This document shows positions 28,541 through 37,107 of a stretch of DNA of 64,000 nucleotides, in pieces. Source of the stretch: Gordonia neofelifaecis NRRL B-59395 (GTDB lineage Bacteria > Actinomycetota > Actinomycetes > Mycobacteriales > Mycobacteriaceae). The position numbers and the translations under genes were made by a program. The stretch spans positions 62,001 to 126,000 of the forward strand of contig NZ_AEUD01000002.1 in NCBI RefSeq assembly GCF_000192435.1, written 5' to 3'. Position 1 is the first letter of the stretch, and every line of letters begins with the position of its first letter. The notes under the pieces were generated by a model. The model searched no databases and had not been told where the DNA came from. It worked only from the letters and a program-made list of their open reading frames with translations.

Positions 28541-29974
28541 CTAAGCGACGGGGCGGGCCCGCACCCAGCCGAGGGCGGTGTCGATCACCAGGAACGCCAG
28601 GAGCGGCCAGCCGAGGAGCGGGATGAACCAGCCGACCGCCGCCGCCACGACCACGACAGCCACGACCACCGCGGGCGGAAGCTCGCGAAGAGCGCCTCGG
28701 GACGGCGGTGCCCCGACCCGGCCGTCCCGCGACCGGCGCTGCCACCAGCTGCGGTAGCCGAGGACGATGGCGACCACGAGGGCGATCATGACCGCCAGCA
28801 GCAGAAGCTGATTCGGCAGCCCGAACATGATGCCCATGTGCACCTGGACGCCCCACGCCGACAGTTTCGCGGCCAGCGGCCAGTCGGCGAACCTCGACAC
28901 GTCGACCACGGCGTCGCGCGACGGGTCGACGGCGATCGAACTGGTCGACGCACGCCACGGGATGCGTCGTTGGGAGACGACGAAGGCGGTCGCGTCGTCC
29001 GACGGAATCGAGACCTCGACGGCACCGTCGACCCCGTTCGCCCGGGCGATGGCGACGGCGCCGTCGACTCCGGCGACGGTGTCGACCTCGGGCGCGGCCA
29101 TGTCCGCCGGACCCGACATCTGGTGCCCGGCGTGCTCGCCGCCGGCGGTCTGCGGGGTGCCGGTGAGCGAGGCGTCGACCGCGGGGGTGGTCCAACTGAG
29201 CGCGGACCGCAGGTCGGTGACGTGCTTGCCCGCATAGGTCGACCAGGTCAGCCCGGTTGCGGACAGGAACAGCAGGGCCACGATGATCCAGGTGCCGATC
29301 ACGCCGTGCCTGCTGACGGTGCGTCCTCGACCGCGAGCTCCGGGCAGCCCGCGCAGAAGTGAGCCGGTGTCGGTGGCCCGACGGCGCTTGCGGACCTGCG
29401 CGACCCACAGCACCAGGCCGCCCAACGCGACCACCCACAACCAGGAGGCGGCGAGTTCGGAGTAGACACGTCCGGGCTCGCCCAAATGCAGGTCACGATG
29501 CAGGCGGTCGATCCACGTGCGGACGGGCAGCGCGCCGCTGGATCCGTAACTGACGAGTTGCCCGAGCGATTCGCGGGTCACCGGGTCGATGAAGACGGCG
29601 AGCCGCTCGGAGTCGCCGAGCGTCGGGTCGTTGAAGAGGACCCGGGTGGTGTCGCCCGGGTCGGTGGCCGGCTGGACGGCGCTGACCGGCAGATCGGGCC
29701 GCACGGCCTGGGCGGCGCGGACCTGTTCGGCGATCGACGCGGCCGGCCCCGTCGAATCGGTGTGCAGTTGCTGTCGGTAGATCAGCTGTTCGGCGGTCGG
29801 CGACATCGCGTACAGCGCGCCGGTGACGGCGGCGATCAGCAGGAACGGCGCGATCGCGAGTCCCGCGTAGAAGTGGAGTCGTTTGATCGCCCGGGTCGCG
29901 GCCGCGCCGACGGGCGGTCGTTCCGGCGGGGAGCCGGGGGATTTCGGGGTCGTCGAAGAGACGGTTGTGGACAC
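28541..29974 (-). CDS. PepSY domain membrane protein (iron/copper-regulated type)
   Basis: A 477-residue PepSY-associated membrane protein. The first helix (LHFYAGLAIAPFLLIAAVTGALY, residues about 33-55) carries the family LHFYAGL signature, two PepSY-like extracytoplasmic domains follow, a second helix has WLWVVALGGLVLW with the preceding RLHRDLHLGEPGR motif, and two more helices lie near residues 225 and 365-390. Such PiuB-like proteins are usually linked to iron, haem or copper and may reduce or pass on metal. GTG 29974 is preceded by GAAAGG. A small His-rich membrane protein lies upstream. Confidence 0.8.
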   Translation of the reverse strand: MSTTVSSTTPKSPGSPPERPPVGAAATRAIKRLHFYAGLAIAPFLLIAAVTGALYAMSPTAEQLIYRQQLHTDSTGPAASIAEQVRAAQAVRPDLPVSAVQPATDPGDTTRVLFNDPTLGDSERLAVFIDPVTRESLGQLVSYGSSGALPVRTWIDRLHRDLHLGEPGRVYSELAASWLWVVALGGLVLWVAQVRKRRRATDTGSLLRGLPGARGRGRTVSRHGVIGTWIIVALLFLSATGLTWSTYAGKHVTDLRSALSWTTPAVDASLTGTPQTAGGEHAGHQMSGPADMAAPEVDTVAGVDGAVAIARANGVDGAVEVSIPSDDATAFVVSQRRIPWRASTSSIAVDPSRDAVVDVSRFADWPLAAKLSAWGVQVHMGIMFGLPNQLLLLAVMIALVVAIVLGYRSWWQRRSRDGRVGAPPSRGALRELPPAVVVAVVVVAAAVGWFIPLLGWPLLAFLVIDTALGWVRARPVA

Positions 29975-30004
29975 TACAGGTGCCTTTCGGTCAAAGCAGC
30001 AGTG

Positions 30005-30029
30005 ATCGCACGCCGTCGCGGCGTGCGAT
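30005..30029 (-). terminator. Hairpin between the His-rich membrane gene and the PepSY gene
   Basis: Perfect 11-bp stem (30005-30015 with 30019-30029) and 3-nt loop 17 bp after the stop codon at 30046 on the minus strand, so the two genes may be separately transcribed. Confidence 0.55.
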
Positions 30030-30045
30030 GAGATAAGCGAGATTG

Positions 30046-30546
30046 CTAGACCGACAGGGGTGGACCGCGGCGTCCGACGGCGCCGAGAAAGAGCAGCGAC
30101 GCAGGCACGACCACCCGCGTCCGGACGACGACGGCGGCGAGCTCCGGCGCGCGCGGGGCGAAGGCCGGCGCGATCGCGCGGATCGCGAAGGCGGAGGCGG
30201 CCCGGACGAGGATCTCGGCGCCGCAGAGGAACAACAGTGCCGCGACGGTGCCCGCCGCGTGCGTGGCCGCCATCGGCGCGGTGAGCATGTCGTGGTGATG
30301 ACCGGAGGTGACCACCAGCAGGAGGTGGACCAGCCCCTGTCCGACGATCAGCGCGGGCAGGGCGCCCAGTCCCGGTGCTGCGGTGGCGCCCAGGCCGAGG
30401 ACGACTGCGGTCGCCGCGACCAGGACCAGCACCGAGGTGTCGGGGAGCATGCCCTGTGCCGCGGCGTGGGCGGCCACGCCGGTGACCGCCGAGGTTCCGC
30501 CGACGACTGCGCCGCGTAGGCGCGAGAGCGTTGTCGGCGTGGTCAC
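30046..30546 (-). CDS. Small polytopic membrane protein with HHHD motif
   Basis: A 166-residue protein with about four hydrophobic helices and the loop TSGHHHDML between helices 3 and 4, a plausible copper- or other metal-binding site. A His and an Arg sit at the start of the later helices. It precedes a PepSY protein on the same strand, an arrangement seen with metal-related loci, but it matches no family I can name with certainty. GTG 30546 has a TAGTCT box 6 nt upstream and no Shine-Dalgarno, consistent with leaderless translation. Confidence 0.65.
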   Translation of the reverse strand: MTTPTTLSRLRGAVVGGTSAVTGVAAHAAAQGMLPDTSVLVLVAATAVVLGLGATAAPGLGALPALIVGQGLVHLLLVVTSGHHHDMLTAPMAATHAAGTVAALLFLCGAEILVRAASAFAIRAIAPAFAPRAPELAAVVVRTRVVVPASLLFLGAVGRRGPPLSV

Positions 30547-30569
30547 CAGGTCAGACTAGCCGGGCGTGG

Positions 30570-31256
30570 TCAGCCGATCACGACCAGCCAGACGGCGATG
30601 TAGTGGAGGAGTGCCGCGACGGCGGTGCAGGAGTGGAAGACCTCGTGGTGGCCGAAGACGCCAGGCCACGGTTCGGGCCACCGCAGGGCGTACAGGACTC
30701 CGCCGACGCTGTAGAGGACACCGCCGAGGGCCAGCAGCACGATCACCGCCACGCCGGTGTTGTGCACCAGCATCGGCGAGACCCAGACGATCACCCATCC
30801 GAGAACGATGTAGAGCACCACGCCCAGCCATCGCGGGGAGCCCGGCCAGATCACCTTCAGGGCCACCCCGGCGATCGCACCCGCCCAGACCAGACCGAGC
30901 ACCCACCATCGCGTCGGCGAGTCGAGCCCCATCACGCAGAACGGGCTGTACGTGCCCGCGATGAAGACGAAGATCATCGAATGGTCGGCCCGCTTCATCG
31001 CGATCCGTGCCTTCGGACTGCGCCAGTTGATCCGGTGATACACGGTGCTGGTGGTGAAGAGCCCGCAGATCGTGATCACGTAGACGACCACCGACGCCAC
31101 GGCGACCGCGCTCTGGTGCATGGCGGTGCCGACGATCAGCACGATTCCGACCGCGCCCGCGATGAACGACGAGTACTTGTGAATCACCCCGCGCAGCGCA
31201 GGTCTGGCTTCGGGATCGGGTTCGACGATCCGGACTGCGGGGGAGGGCTCCGTCAT
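30570..31256 (-). CDS. Hemolysin III family (PAQR-type) membrane protein
   Basis: A 228-residue, seven-helix protein of the YqfA/hemolysin III/PAQR class. Conserved motifs are STVYHRINW with preceding Ser in helix 2, DHSMIFVFIAGTYSPF in helix 3, and FGHHEVFHSCTAVAALLHY in helix 7, giving the His/Asp set that binds zinc in PAQR folds. The molecular role is uncertain; the family includes membrane-fluidity and lipid-sensing proteins rather than proven hemolysins. ATG 31256. It is divergent from the short uppS gene, as Rv1085c is from Rv1086, and the shared promoter gap has two palindromes. Confidence 0.88.
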   Translation of the reverse strand: MTEPSPAVRIVEPDPEARPALRGVIHKYSSFIAGAVGIVLIVGTAMHQSAVAVASVVVYVITICGLFTTSTVYHRINWRSPKARIAMKRADHSMIFVFIAGTYSPFCVMGLDSPTRWWVLGLVWAGAIAGVALKVIWPGSPRWLGVVLYIVLGWVIVWVSPMLVHNTGVAVIVLLALGGVLYSVGGVLYALRWPEPWPGVFGHHEVFHSCTAVAALLHYIAVWLVVIG

Positions 31257-31258
31257 GA

Positions 31259-31278
31259 AACCTACGGTACCGTAAGTT
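31259..31278. promoter_or_regulatory. 20-bp palindromic operator in divergent promoter
   Basis: The 20-bp site pairs at 18 of 20 positions with the perfect core TACGGTACCGTA at 31263-31274. It begins 3 bp upstream of the hemolysin III start codon, so a bound repressor would block that gene. Confidence 0.5.
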
Positions 31279-31284
31279 TCGTCG

Positions 31285-31297
31285 CGGTAACTTACCG
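31285..31297. promoter_or_regulatory. Second palindrome, CGGTAACTTACCG
   Basis: A perfect 13-bp inverted repeat with single central base. It lies 7 bp upstream of the TAGGAT -10 box of the short uppS gene, that is, inside the promoter spacer, a classical repressor position. Confidence 0.45.
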
Positions 31298-31303
31298 GCG
31301 GAG

Positions 31304-31309
31304 TAGGAT
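31304..31309 (+). promoter_or_regulatory. -10 box for leaderless uppS-like mRNA
   Basis: TAGGAT lies 7 nt before GTG 31317, so transcription should begin at the start codon. Confidence 0.55.
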
Positions 31310-31316
31310 CGCGGCT

Positions 31317-32099
31317 GTGAAACTGCTCCCAGATCGGCTTCGCGGCGGCATGCTGCGCGTGTACGAACACCGACTCGTGCAGCTGATGGACCCCGAGCGG
31401 ATCCCGCGCCACGTGGCGATCATCTGCGACGGCAACCGGCGGTGGGCGCGAGAGGCGGGCTTCGAAGACGTCAGCCACGGGCATCGCGTCGGTGCGCAGC
31501 GCATCGCGGACATGCTCGGCTGGTGCTCGGAACTGGGCATCGAGGCCGTCACCATCTACCTGCTGTCGACCGAGAACCTCACGCGCGAGTCCGACGAGCT
31601 CGACGCACTGATGGAGATCGTGCCCGACATCGTCGACGAGATCTCCGACGTCGACGCCGATTGGCGCGTCCGTATAGTCGGCAACCTCGATCAGCTGCCC
31701 GCGCCGGTGGCGCAACGACTGCGCGAGGCGTCGAGCCGCACCGAGGGTGCCGCCGACATGACGGTCAACGTCGCGGTCGGCTACGGCGGTCGGCAGGAGA
31801 TCGTCGACGCGGTGCAGCAGCTCCTCGTCGAAGCGGTGGAGGCCGGAGCCTCGCGCGAGGAGATGGTCCGCGCGATCAGCGTCGAAGGCATCGATTCGCA
31901 TCTGTACACCAGCGGTACGCCGGATCCCGACCTGGTGATCCGCACGTCCGGGGAACAGCGGCTGAGCGGTTTTCTGCTGTGGCAGTCCGCGTACTCGGAG
32001 ATCTGGTTCACTGACGCCTACTGGCCTGAGTTCCGCCGCGTGGACTTCCTGCGTGCGCTGCGCGACTTCGCGGCGCGGAACCGTCGTTTCGGAAAGTGA
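31317..32099 (+). CDS. Short-chain Z-isoprenyl diphosphate synthase (Rv1086-like)
   Basis: A 260-residue cis-prenyltransferase. The pyrophosphate-binding signature is VAIICDGNRRWAREAGF near residue 40, followed by ATIYLLSTEN-type sequence (here VTIYLLSTENLTRESDEL) and the C-terminal PDLVIRTSGEQRLSGFLLWQSAYSE. Synteny (next to hemolysin III, as Rv1086) points to the enzyme that makes Z,E-farnesyl diphosphate, the precursor for decaprenyl phosphate made by a second synthase elsewhere; that specificity is inferred. It is cytoplasmic or membrane-associated. GTG 31317 is supported by the TAGGAT box 7 nt upstream. Confidence 0.9.
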   Translation: MKLLPDRLRGGMLRVYEHRLVQLMDPERIPRHVAIICDGNRRWAREAGFEDVSHGHRVGAQRIADMLGWCSELGIEAVTIYLLSTENLTRESDELDALMEIVPDIVDEISDVDADWRVRIVGNLDQLPAPVAQRLREASSRTEGAADMTVNVAVGYGGRQEIVDAVQQLLVEAVEAGASREEMVRAISVEGIDSHLYTSGTPDPDLVIRTSGEQRLSGFLLWQSAYSEIWFTDAYWPEFRRVDFLRALRDFAARNRRFGK

Positions 32100-32137
32100 C
32101 TGTCGGGAAAGTGACTACCTGGGAGGGGGATTCGTCG

Positions 32138-32881
32138 ATGCGCGTCACCGTGGTCGGTGCCAGTGGAGAGTTCGGTTCGGTCCTGAGTCGCGTACTGGAA
32201 GGGCGGGGCGTCGACGTGGTGCGCGCTCATCGCGCGACCGGCGTCGACGCGGTCACCGGCGACGGTCTGACCGAGGCGTGCGAGGGATCGGACGTGATCG
32301 TCGACGCGACCAGTCTCATGTCCCGCAGCGCCGATGAATCCGTCGCGTTCTTCAGCGCGGTGGCGCGGAACATCTCGACCGCCGCCGATGCCACCGGCGC
32401 CAGGGTGGTCTACCTCGGAATCTACGGGGCGTCCGACCCCGTGGTGAACAAGAAGATGGGCCACTATCGCGGCAAGGCCGAGCAGGCGGTGGTCTACGAG
32501 CAGATGCTCGGCGACGACGCCACCGCGCTGCTCTCGACGCAGTGGTACTCCCTGCCGGAGAAGTTCATGAGCCAGACGACCTTCGGCCCGATCGCCGTGG
32601 CGCCCCACATGCACAGTAGGCCCGCGGCGGTCGAGGACGTCGCTGAGGCGATGGCCGACGTCGTGCTCGATCCGGCACGACCGTCCCGCGTCACCGTGGC
32701 CGGTCCGGCGGAGATGGACCTGGCCGATGTCGCAAAGGCCGTTGCCGCGCATCGTGGTTCGCCGAGATGGGTGCTCGGGGTCAATTACGGCGGAGCCGGG
32801 CTGCGGTCCGGTGGACTGGTGCCGGCCGACCCCGACGTCACCACCTCGACGACCTTCGAGCAGTGGCTGGCCGGTCGCTGA
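32138..32881 (+). CDS. NAD(P)-binding Rossmann protein (NmrA/SDR-like)
   Basis: A 247-residue atypical short-chain dehydrogenase-like protein beginning MRVTVVGASGEFGSVL, the NAD(P)-binding glycine motif. The middle has VVYLGIYGASDP and HYRGKAEQAV (Tyr-x-x-x-Lys-like spacing), and the C-terminal half contains DVAEAMADVVLDP, as in NmrA or nucleotide-sugar epimerase-like proteins. Substrate unknown. ATG 32138 has GGGAGGGGGA upstream. Its TGA overlaps the ATG of the deacylase gene (TGATG). Confidence 0.75.
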   Translation: MRVTVVGASGEFGSVLSRVLEGRGVDVVRAHRATGVDAVTGDGLTEACEGSDVIVDATSLMSRSADESVAFFSAVARNISTAADATGARVVYLGIYGASDPVVNKKMGHYRGKAEQAVVYEQMLGDDATALLSTQWYSLPEKFMSQTTFGPIAVAPHMHSRPAAVEDVAEAMADVVLDPARPSRVTVAGPAEMDLADVAKAVAAHRGSPRWVLGVNYGGAGLRSGGLVPADPDVTTSTTFEQWLAGR

Positions 32882-33369
32882 TGGCGGCTGCGACCCCGGC
32901 GATCGCCGCGCTGGAGAAGGCCGGTCTGCCGTTCGACGTGCACAAGTACAAGCACGACCGCCGTCGCGACGACTACGGCGACGAGGCCGTCGCCGTGACG
33001 ATGTCGACCCTCGGTGTGGAAGCGGCCCAGATCCTCAAGACCCTGGTGGTCGATCTGGGGGACGGGCGACTCGGTGTGGCCGTGATCCCGGTGCCCGCGA
33101 AGCTGTCGTTGAAGTCGGCGGCCAAGGCGCTCGGCGCGTCGAAGGCCGAGATGGCGCAGGCCGCGAAGGTCACCCGAGCCACCGGTTACGTGCTCGGCGG
33201 GGTGTCACCGCTCGGGCAGAAGACGGTGCTGCCCACCGTCGTCGACGTGTCTGCGCTGGAATGGGATTCGGTGCTGTGCAGCGGCGGTCGCCGCGGTTTG
33301 GAGATCCGGCTGGCGCCCGCGGACCTGGTGGCGGCGACCGATGCGGTGGTCGCCGAGGTGACCGCCTAG
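32881..33369 (+). CDS. ybaK: Cys-tRNA(Pro) deacylase, YbaK/EbsC family
   Basis: A 162-residue single-domain trans-editing protein. It starts TPAIAALEKAGLPFDVHKYKHD and has the YbaK signature: GVEAAQILKTLVVDL near 43, with the catalytic Lys there, then VIPVPAKLSLKSAAKALGA and GYVLGGVSPLGQK. It hydrolyses mischarged aminoacyl-tRNA such as Cys-tRNA(Pro). The start overlaps the preceding stop by one base, so it is the second gene of that operon. It is convergent with coaA, 14 bp away, with no separate terminator. Confidence 0.88.
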   Translation: MAAATPAIAALEKAGLPFDVHKYKHDRRRDDYGDEAVAVTMSTLGVEAAQILKTLVVDLGDGRLGVAVIPVPAKLSLKSAAKALGASKAEMAQAAKVTRATGYVLGGVSPLGQKTVLPTVVDVSALEWDSVLCSGGRRGLEIRLAPADLVAATDAVVAEVTA

Positions 33370-33383
33370 CCCGGCCCGTCCGG

Positions 33384-34325
33384 CTACAGCTTTCGCAGTC
33401 GGACGCGATTGATCGCGTGATTGCCGTCCTTGCGGAGCACGAGGGTCGCGCGCGGGCGGGTCGGCAGGATGTTCTCGATCAGGTTCGGGCGGTTGATCGA
33501 CGTCCAGATGTCACGGGCGGCGATGGTCGCCTGATCATCGGTCAGTGACGAGTAGTAGTGGAAGTGCGACTCCGGGTCGGCGAACGATCCGGTCCGCATC
33601 TGCAGGAACCGGGAGATGTACCACTTCTCGATGTCGGAGGTCTTGGCGTCGACGTAGATCGAGAAGTCGAACAGGTCCGAGACGGTGAGCGTCGGCCCGG
33701 TCTGCAGCACGTTCAGACCTTCGACGATCAGGATGTCCGGCTGGCGGACCGAGTGGACCACGTCCGGGACGATGTCGTAGCTGACGTGGTCGTAGACGGG
33801 CGCGGTGACCTCGGGGGTGCCGGACTTCACCTCGGTGACGAAGCGCAACAACGCGCGACGGTCGTACGACTCGGGAAAACCCTTGCGGTGCATGATGCCC
33901 CGACGCTCCAGTTCCGCAGTCGGCAGGAGGAAGCCGTCGGTGGTGATGAGGTCGACCTTCGGGTGCGTCTCCCAGCGGGACAGCAGCGTCGCGAGCACAC
34001 GCGCGGTGGTCGACTTGCCGACGGCGACCGAGCCGGCGATGCCGATCACGAACGGCACCTGCCGGTTCCGCTGACGTTCGCCGAGGAAGGTCGACGTCGC
34101 CGCGAACAGTCGCTGTCGGGCCTCCACCTGAAGATGGATCAGACGCGACAGCGGCAGGTAGACCTCGGCGACCTCGTTGAGGTCGATCTGCTCGCCCAGG
34201 CCGACGAGCTTGTCGAGCTCTGACTCGTTCAGCACCATCGGCATCTTCTGCCGCAGTTCACGCCACTGCTTGCGGTCGAGTTCGAGGTACAGGCCGGGGT
34301 CGCGGTCGTGGGGTAGACGCGCCAT
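33384..34325 (-). CDS. coaA: Pantothenate kinase, type I
   Basis: A 313-residue P-loop kinase that phosphorylates pantothenate with ATP, the first step of coenzyme A synthesis and normally feedback-inhibited by CoA. The Walker A motif is [17 protein letters not shown] near residue 95; DGFLLP and KGFPESYD follow in the substrate region, and [18 protein letters not shown] in the C-terminal half. Length and motifs are those of E. coli-type PanK. ATG 34325. Its position before glyA and desA2 matches Rv1092c. Confidence 0.95.
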   Translation of the reverse strand: MARLPHDRDPGLYLELDRKQWRELRQKMPMVLNESELDKLVGLGEQIDLNEVAEVYLPLSRLIHLQVEARQRLFAATSTFLGERQRNRQVPFVIGIAGSVAVGKSTTARVLATLLSRWETHPKVDLITTDGFLLPTAELERRGIMHRKGFPESYDRRALLRFVTEVKSGTPEVTAPVYDHVSYDIVPDVVHSVRQPDILIVEGLNVLQTGPTLTVSDLFDFSIYVDAKTSDIEKWYISRFLQMRTGSFADPESHFHYYSSLTDDQATIAARDIWTSINRPNLIENILPTRPRATLVLRKDGNHAINRVRLRKL

Positions 34326-34395
34326 GGACGGTAAGGCTACAGGGGCGTCGATGTCGCGGAGACGATAGCCGGGGGACGCCGGTAGCGTGAGTCAC

Positions 34396-35622
34396 ATGAC
34401 AATCCGTGGCACCGCTGCCGACCCGGTGACCGAGTATCTGCGCCTGGGACTGGCCTTCGACCGCATCGAGGAGGGCTTCGTCGACGCGTACACCGGTGAT
34501 CCGGCGTTGCGCACCGAGGTGGAGAACGCACCCGCGCCCGAACCCGCGGAGCTGGCCCGGCGGGCCCGCGCGCTGCTCAACGAACTGCCGAGCGGGCTGT
34601 CCGCCGACCGTGCGGAGTTCGTCGGATCGCATCTGCGCGCGCTCGAGTGCTCCGCCCGTAAGTTCGCGGGTGCGGAGATCGGTTTCGTCGACGAGGTCAG
34701 CGCCTACTTCGACGTCCGGATCGAGCCGGGGGACGAAGCCGTCTACCGCGATGCCCATGCGCGGATGGCCGACGCACTCGGCGCGCCCGGCGCCACCGGC
34801 GATCGCCTGCGCGAGGCGTATGCCGACTACCGGCACGGCGACGAGATCCCGGCCGATCTGGTGTCGCAGCTGATCGCCGAGTTCGCGGGCAGCCTCCGGG
34901 AGACGGTCCGGCGCGAATTCCCGTTGCCGGACGCCGAAGTCGTCGAGTTCGAGGTGGTCAGCGACAAACCCTGGTCGGGCTTCAACTACTACCTGGGCGA
35001 CTTCCGATCGAAGGTGGCGGTGAACACCGACCTGCCGCAGTACATGTCGTCGCTGCCGGGGCTGATCGCGCACGAGGCGTATCCGGGGCATCACACCGAG
35101 CACTGCCGCAAGGAGCAGGGGCTGGTCGGCTCCGGCCAGGCCGAGCACACGATCTTCCTCGTCAATACGCCGCAGTGCCTCATGGCCGAGGGACTGGCCG
35201 ACCACGCCCTCGCCGCGGCCATGGGCACCGCGTGGCAGGAGTGGGCGGCGGAGATCTACGCCGACTTCGGGCTCCGGTTCGATGCCGAGCGCGCCCGAGC
35301 CGTCTCGACCGCGGCCGCCGGACTGATCCGCGTCCGGCAGGACGCCGCGCTCGCCCTGCACGACCGCGGCGTCGATGCCGACGAGGTCGCGATGTTCCTG
35401 CAGCGCTGGTTGCTGGTTGCACCGGACCGGTCGCGGCAGATGCTGCGATTCCTCACCTCGCCGTTGTGGCGCGCCTACATCTCGACCTACGTCGAGGGGT
35501 ACGCGCTCCTCGGCGAGTGGCTCGACGTCGCAGGCCCCGCGGGTCCCGAGCGCCTCGCGCGGTTCGGCCGCCTGCTCGACGAGCCGCTGACGCCTGCGAC
35601 ATTGCGAGCAGAGCTCCAGTGA
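34396..35622 (+). CDS. DUF885-like zinc metallopeptidase
   Basis: A 408-residue, mostly helical protein with the zinc-peptidase motif LIAHEAYPGHHTEHC near residue 223 and a following GLADHALAAAM helix supplying a further ligand region, as in the DUF885 family. There is no signal peptide, so it is probably cytoplasmic. Substrate unknown. ATG 34396 was chosen because TAGCGT lies 7 nt before it, the leaderless pattern seen elsewhere in the window; GTG 34387 is an alternative. It lies between coaA (divergent) and glyA. Confidence 0.78.
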   Translation: MTIRGTAADPVTEYLRLGLAFDRIEEGFVDAYTGDPALRTEVENAPAPEPAELARRARALLNELPSGLSADRAEFVGSHLRALECSARKFAGAEIGFVDEVSAYFDVRIEPGDEAVYRDAHARMADALGAPGATGDRLREAYADYRHGDEIPADLVSQLIAEFAGSLRETVRREFPLPDAEVVEFEVVSDKPWSGFNYYLGDFRSKVAVNTDLPQYMSSLPGLIAHEAYPGHHTEHCRKEQGLVGSGQAEHTIFLVNTPQCLMAEGLADHALAAAMGTAWQEWAAEIYADFGLRFDAERARAVSTAAAGLIRVRQDAALALHDRGVDADEVAMFLQRWLLVAPDRSRQMLRFLTSPLWRAYISTYVEGYALLGEWLDVAGPAGPERLARFGRLLDEPLTPATLRAELQ

Positions 35623-35744
35623 GTGTCCTCCGGGTCCGTCGTTCCGGCGGCGCGAGACATGCCTCGCGCCGCGCGGCATGGCGTCGATCACCGGGTCAAC
35701 CCGACGCGCCGTAGACCGGACGCGCGCAGGTAGAATCGGAGGCC

Positions 35745-37034
35745 ATGAGCCTGTTTTCGCAGTCCCTTGCCGACCTGGATCCCGATGTCGCCGCCGCCAT
35801 GAGCGGTGAGCTGTCGCGTCAGCGCGACACGCTCGAGATGATCGCCTCGGAGAACTTCGTTCCCCGCGCCGTCCTGCAGGCGCAGGGCAGCGTGCTGACC
35901 AACAAGTACGCCGAGGGCTACCCGGGTCGCCGCTACTACGGAGGCTGTGAGCACGTCGACGTCGTCGAAGACATCGCTCGCGACCGCGCCAAGGCGCTCT
36001 TCGGCGCCGACTTCGCCAACGTTCAGCCGCACGCGGGTGCACAGGCCAACGCCGCGGTGCTGCAGGCCCTGATGGAGCCGGGCGAGACGCTGCTCGGCCT
36101 CGACCTGGCGCACGGCGGTCACCTCACCCACGGCATGCGGCTCAACTTCTCGGGCAAGCTCTACGAGAACGCCTTCTACGGGGTCAGCAAGGAGGACTTC
36201 CGGGTCGACATGGACGAGGTGCGCAAGATCGCCCTCGACACCAAGCCGAAGGTGATCGTCGCCGGCTGGTCGGCGTACCCGCGCACCCTCGACTTCGCGG
36301 CGTTCCGCGAGATCGCCGACGAGGTCGGCGCCCATCTGTGGGTCGACATGGCGCACTTCGCGGGCCTGGTCGCCGCCGGCCTGCACCCGAGCCCCGTGCC
36401 GCACGCCGACGTCGTCTCGACCACCGTCCACAAGACGCTCGGCGGTCCGCGTTCGGGTCTGATCCTCGCCAAGCAGGAGTGGGCCAAGAAGCTCAACTCC
36501 GCGGTGTTCCCCGGGCAGCAGGGCGGTCCGCTCATGCACGTGATCGCGGCCAAGGCCGTCGCGCTGAAGATCGCGGCGAGCGAGGAGTTCGCCGAGCGTC
36601 AGCGCCGCACGCTGTCGGGCGCCAAGATCCTCGCCGAGCGGCTGATGGCCGACGACGTCGCGAAGGCCGGCGTGTCGGTTCTGACCGGCGGTACCGACGT
36701 CCACCTGGTCCTCGTCGACCTGCGCAACTCGGACCTCGACGGCCAGCAGGCCGAGGATCTGCTGCACGAGGTCGGGATCACGGTGAACCGCAACGCCGTG
36801 CCGTTCGATCCGCGCCCGCCGATGGTCACCTCCGGTCTGCGCATCGGCACCCCGGCGCTCGCCACCCGCGGCTTCGGCGACGCCGAGTTCACCGAGGTCG
36901 CCGACATCATCGGCACCGCGCTCGCCGCTGGCAAGGGCGCCGACGTCTCGGCGCTCCGCGCCCGCGTCAGCAAGCTCGCGCTCGACCTGCCGCTGTACGA
37001 AGGTCTGGAGGACTGGGGCCTGATGAGCTCGTAA
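35745..37034 (+). CDS. glyA: Serine hydroxymethyltransferase
   Basis: A 429-residue PLP enzyme that interconverts serine and glycine with transfer of a one-carbon unit to tetrahydrofolate. The PLP Lys230 lies in [16 protein letters not shown]; the N-terminal [17 protein letters not shown] and [15 protein letters not shown] motifs are standard. ATG 35745 has GGAGG at 35738-35742 and a TAGAAT -10 box at 35731-35736, giving a very short leader. A good intrinsic terminator follows. Confidence 0.97.
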   Translation: MSLFSQSLADLDPDVAAAMSGELSRQRDTLEMIASENFVPRAVLQAQGSVLTNKYAEGYPGRRYYGGCEHVDVVEDIARDRAKALFGADFANVQPHAGAQANAAVLQALMEPGETLLGLDLAHGGHLTHGMRLNFSGKLYENAFYGVSKEDFRVDMDEVRKIALDTKPKVIVAGWSAYPRTLDFAAFREIADEVGAHLWVDMAHFAGLVAAGLHPSPVPHADVVSTTVHKTLGGPRSGLILAKQEWAKKLNSAVFPGQQGGPLMHVIAAKAVALKIAASEEFAERQRRTLSGAKILAERLMADDVAKAGVSVLTGGTDVHLVLVDLRNSDLDGQQAEDLLHEVGITVNRNAVPFDPRPPMVTSGLRIGTPALATRGFGDAEFTEVADIIGTALAAGKGADVSALRARVSKLALDLPLYEGLEDWGLMSS

Positions 37035-37054
37035 GGGCTCTCGTCTCGTCGGAT

Positions 37055-37087
37055 GAGCTCCCCTCGCTGGTTGGGCGAGGGGAGCTC
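37055..37087 (+). terminator. Intrinsic terminator after glyA
   Basis: Perfect 13-bp stem (37055-37067 with 37075-37087), 7-nt loop, followed by CGTCGTTTA. The downstream gene's TAGGGT promoter box starts right after it. Confidence 0.8.
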
Positions 37088-37107
37088 CGTCGTTTAGGGT
37101 GGTTGCC

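Noticed and set aside
30570-31256. Literal hemolysin function
   Set aside because: The family name is historical; the PAQR-type metal motifs point to a membrane enzyme or sensor.
30531-31316. In-frame upstream extension of the uppS-like gene
   Set aside because: It is the antisense of hemolysin III and crosses two palindromes and a -10 box; the real start is GTG 31317.
35741-37034. Long minus-strand frame opposite glyA
   Set aside because: Codon-bias shadow of the strongly expressed glyA gene.
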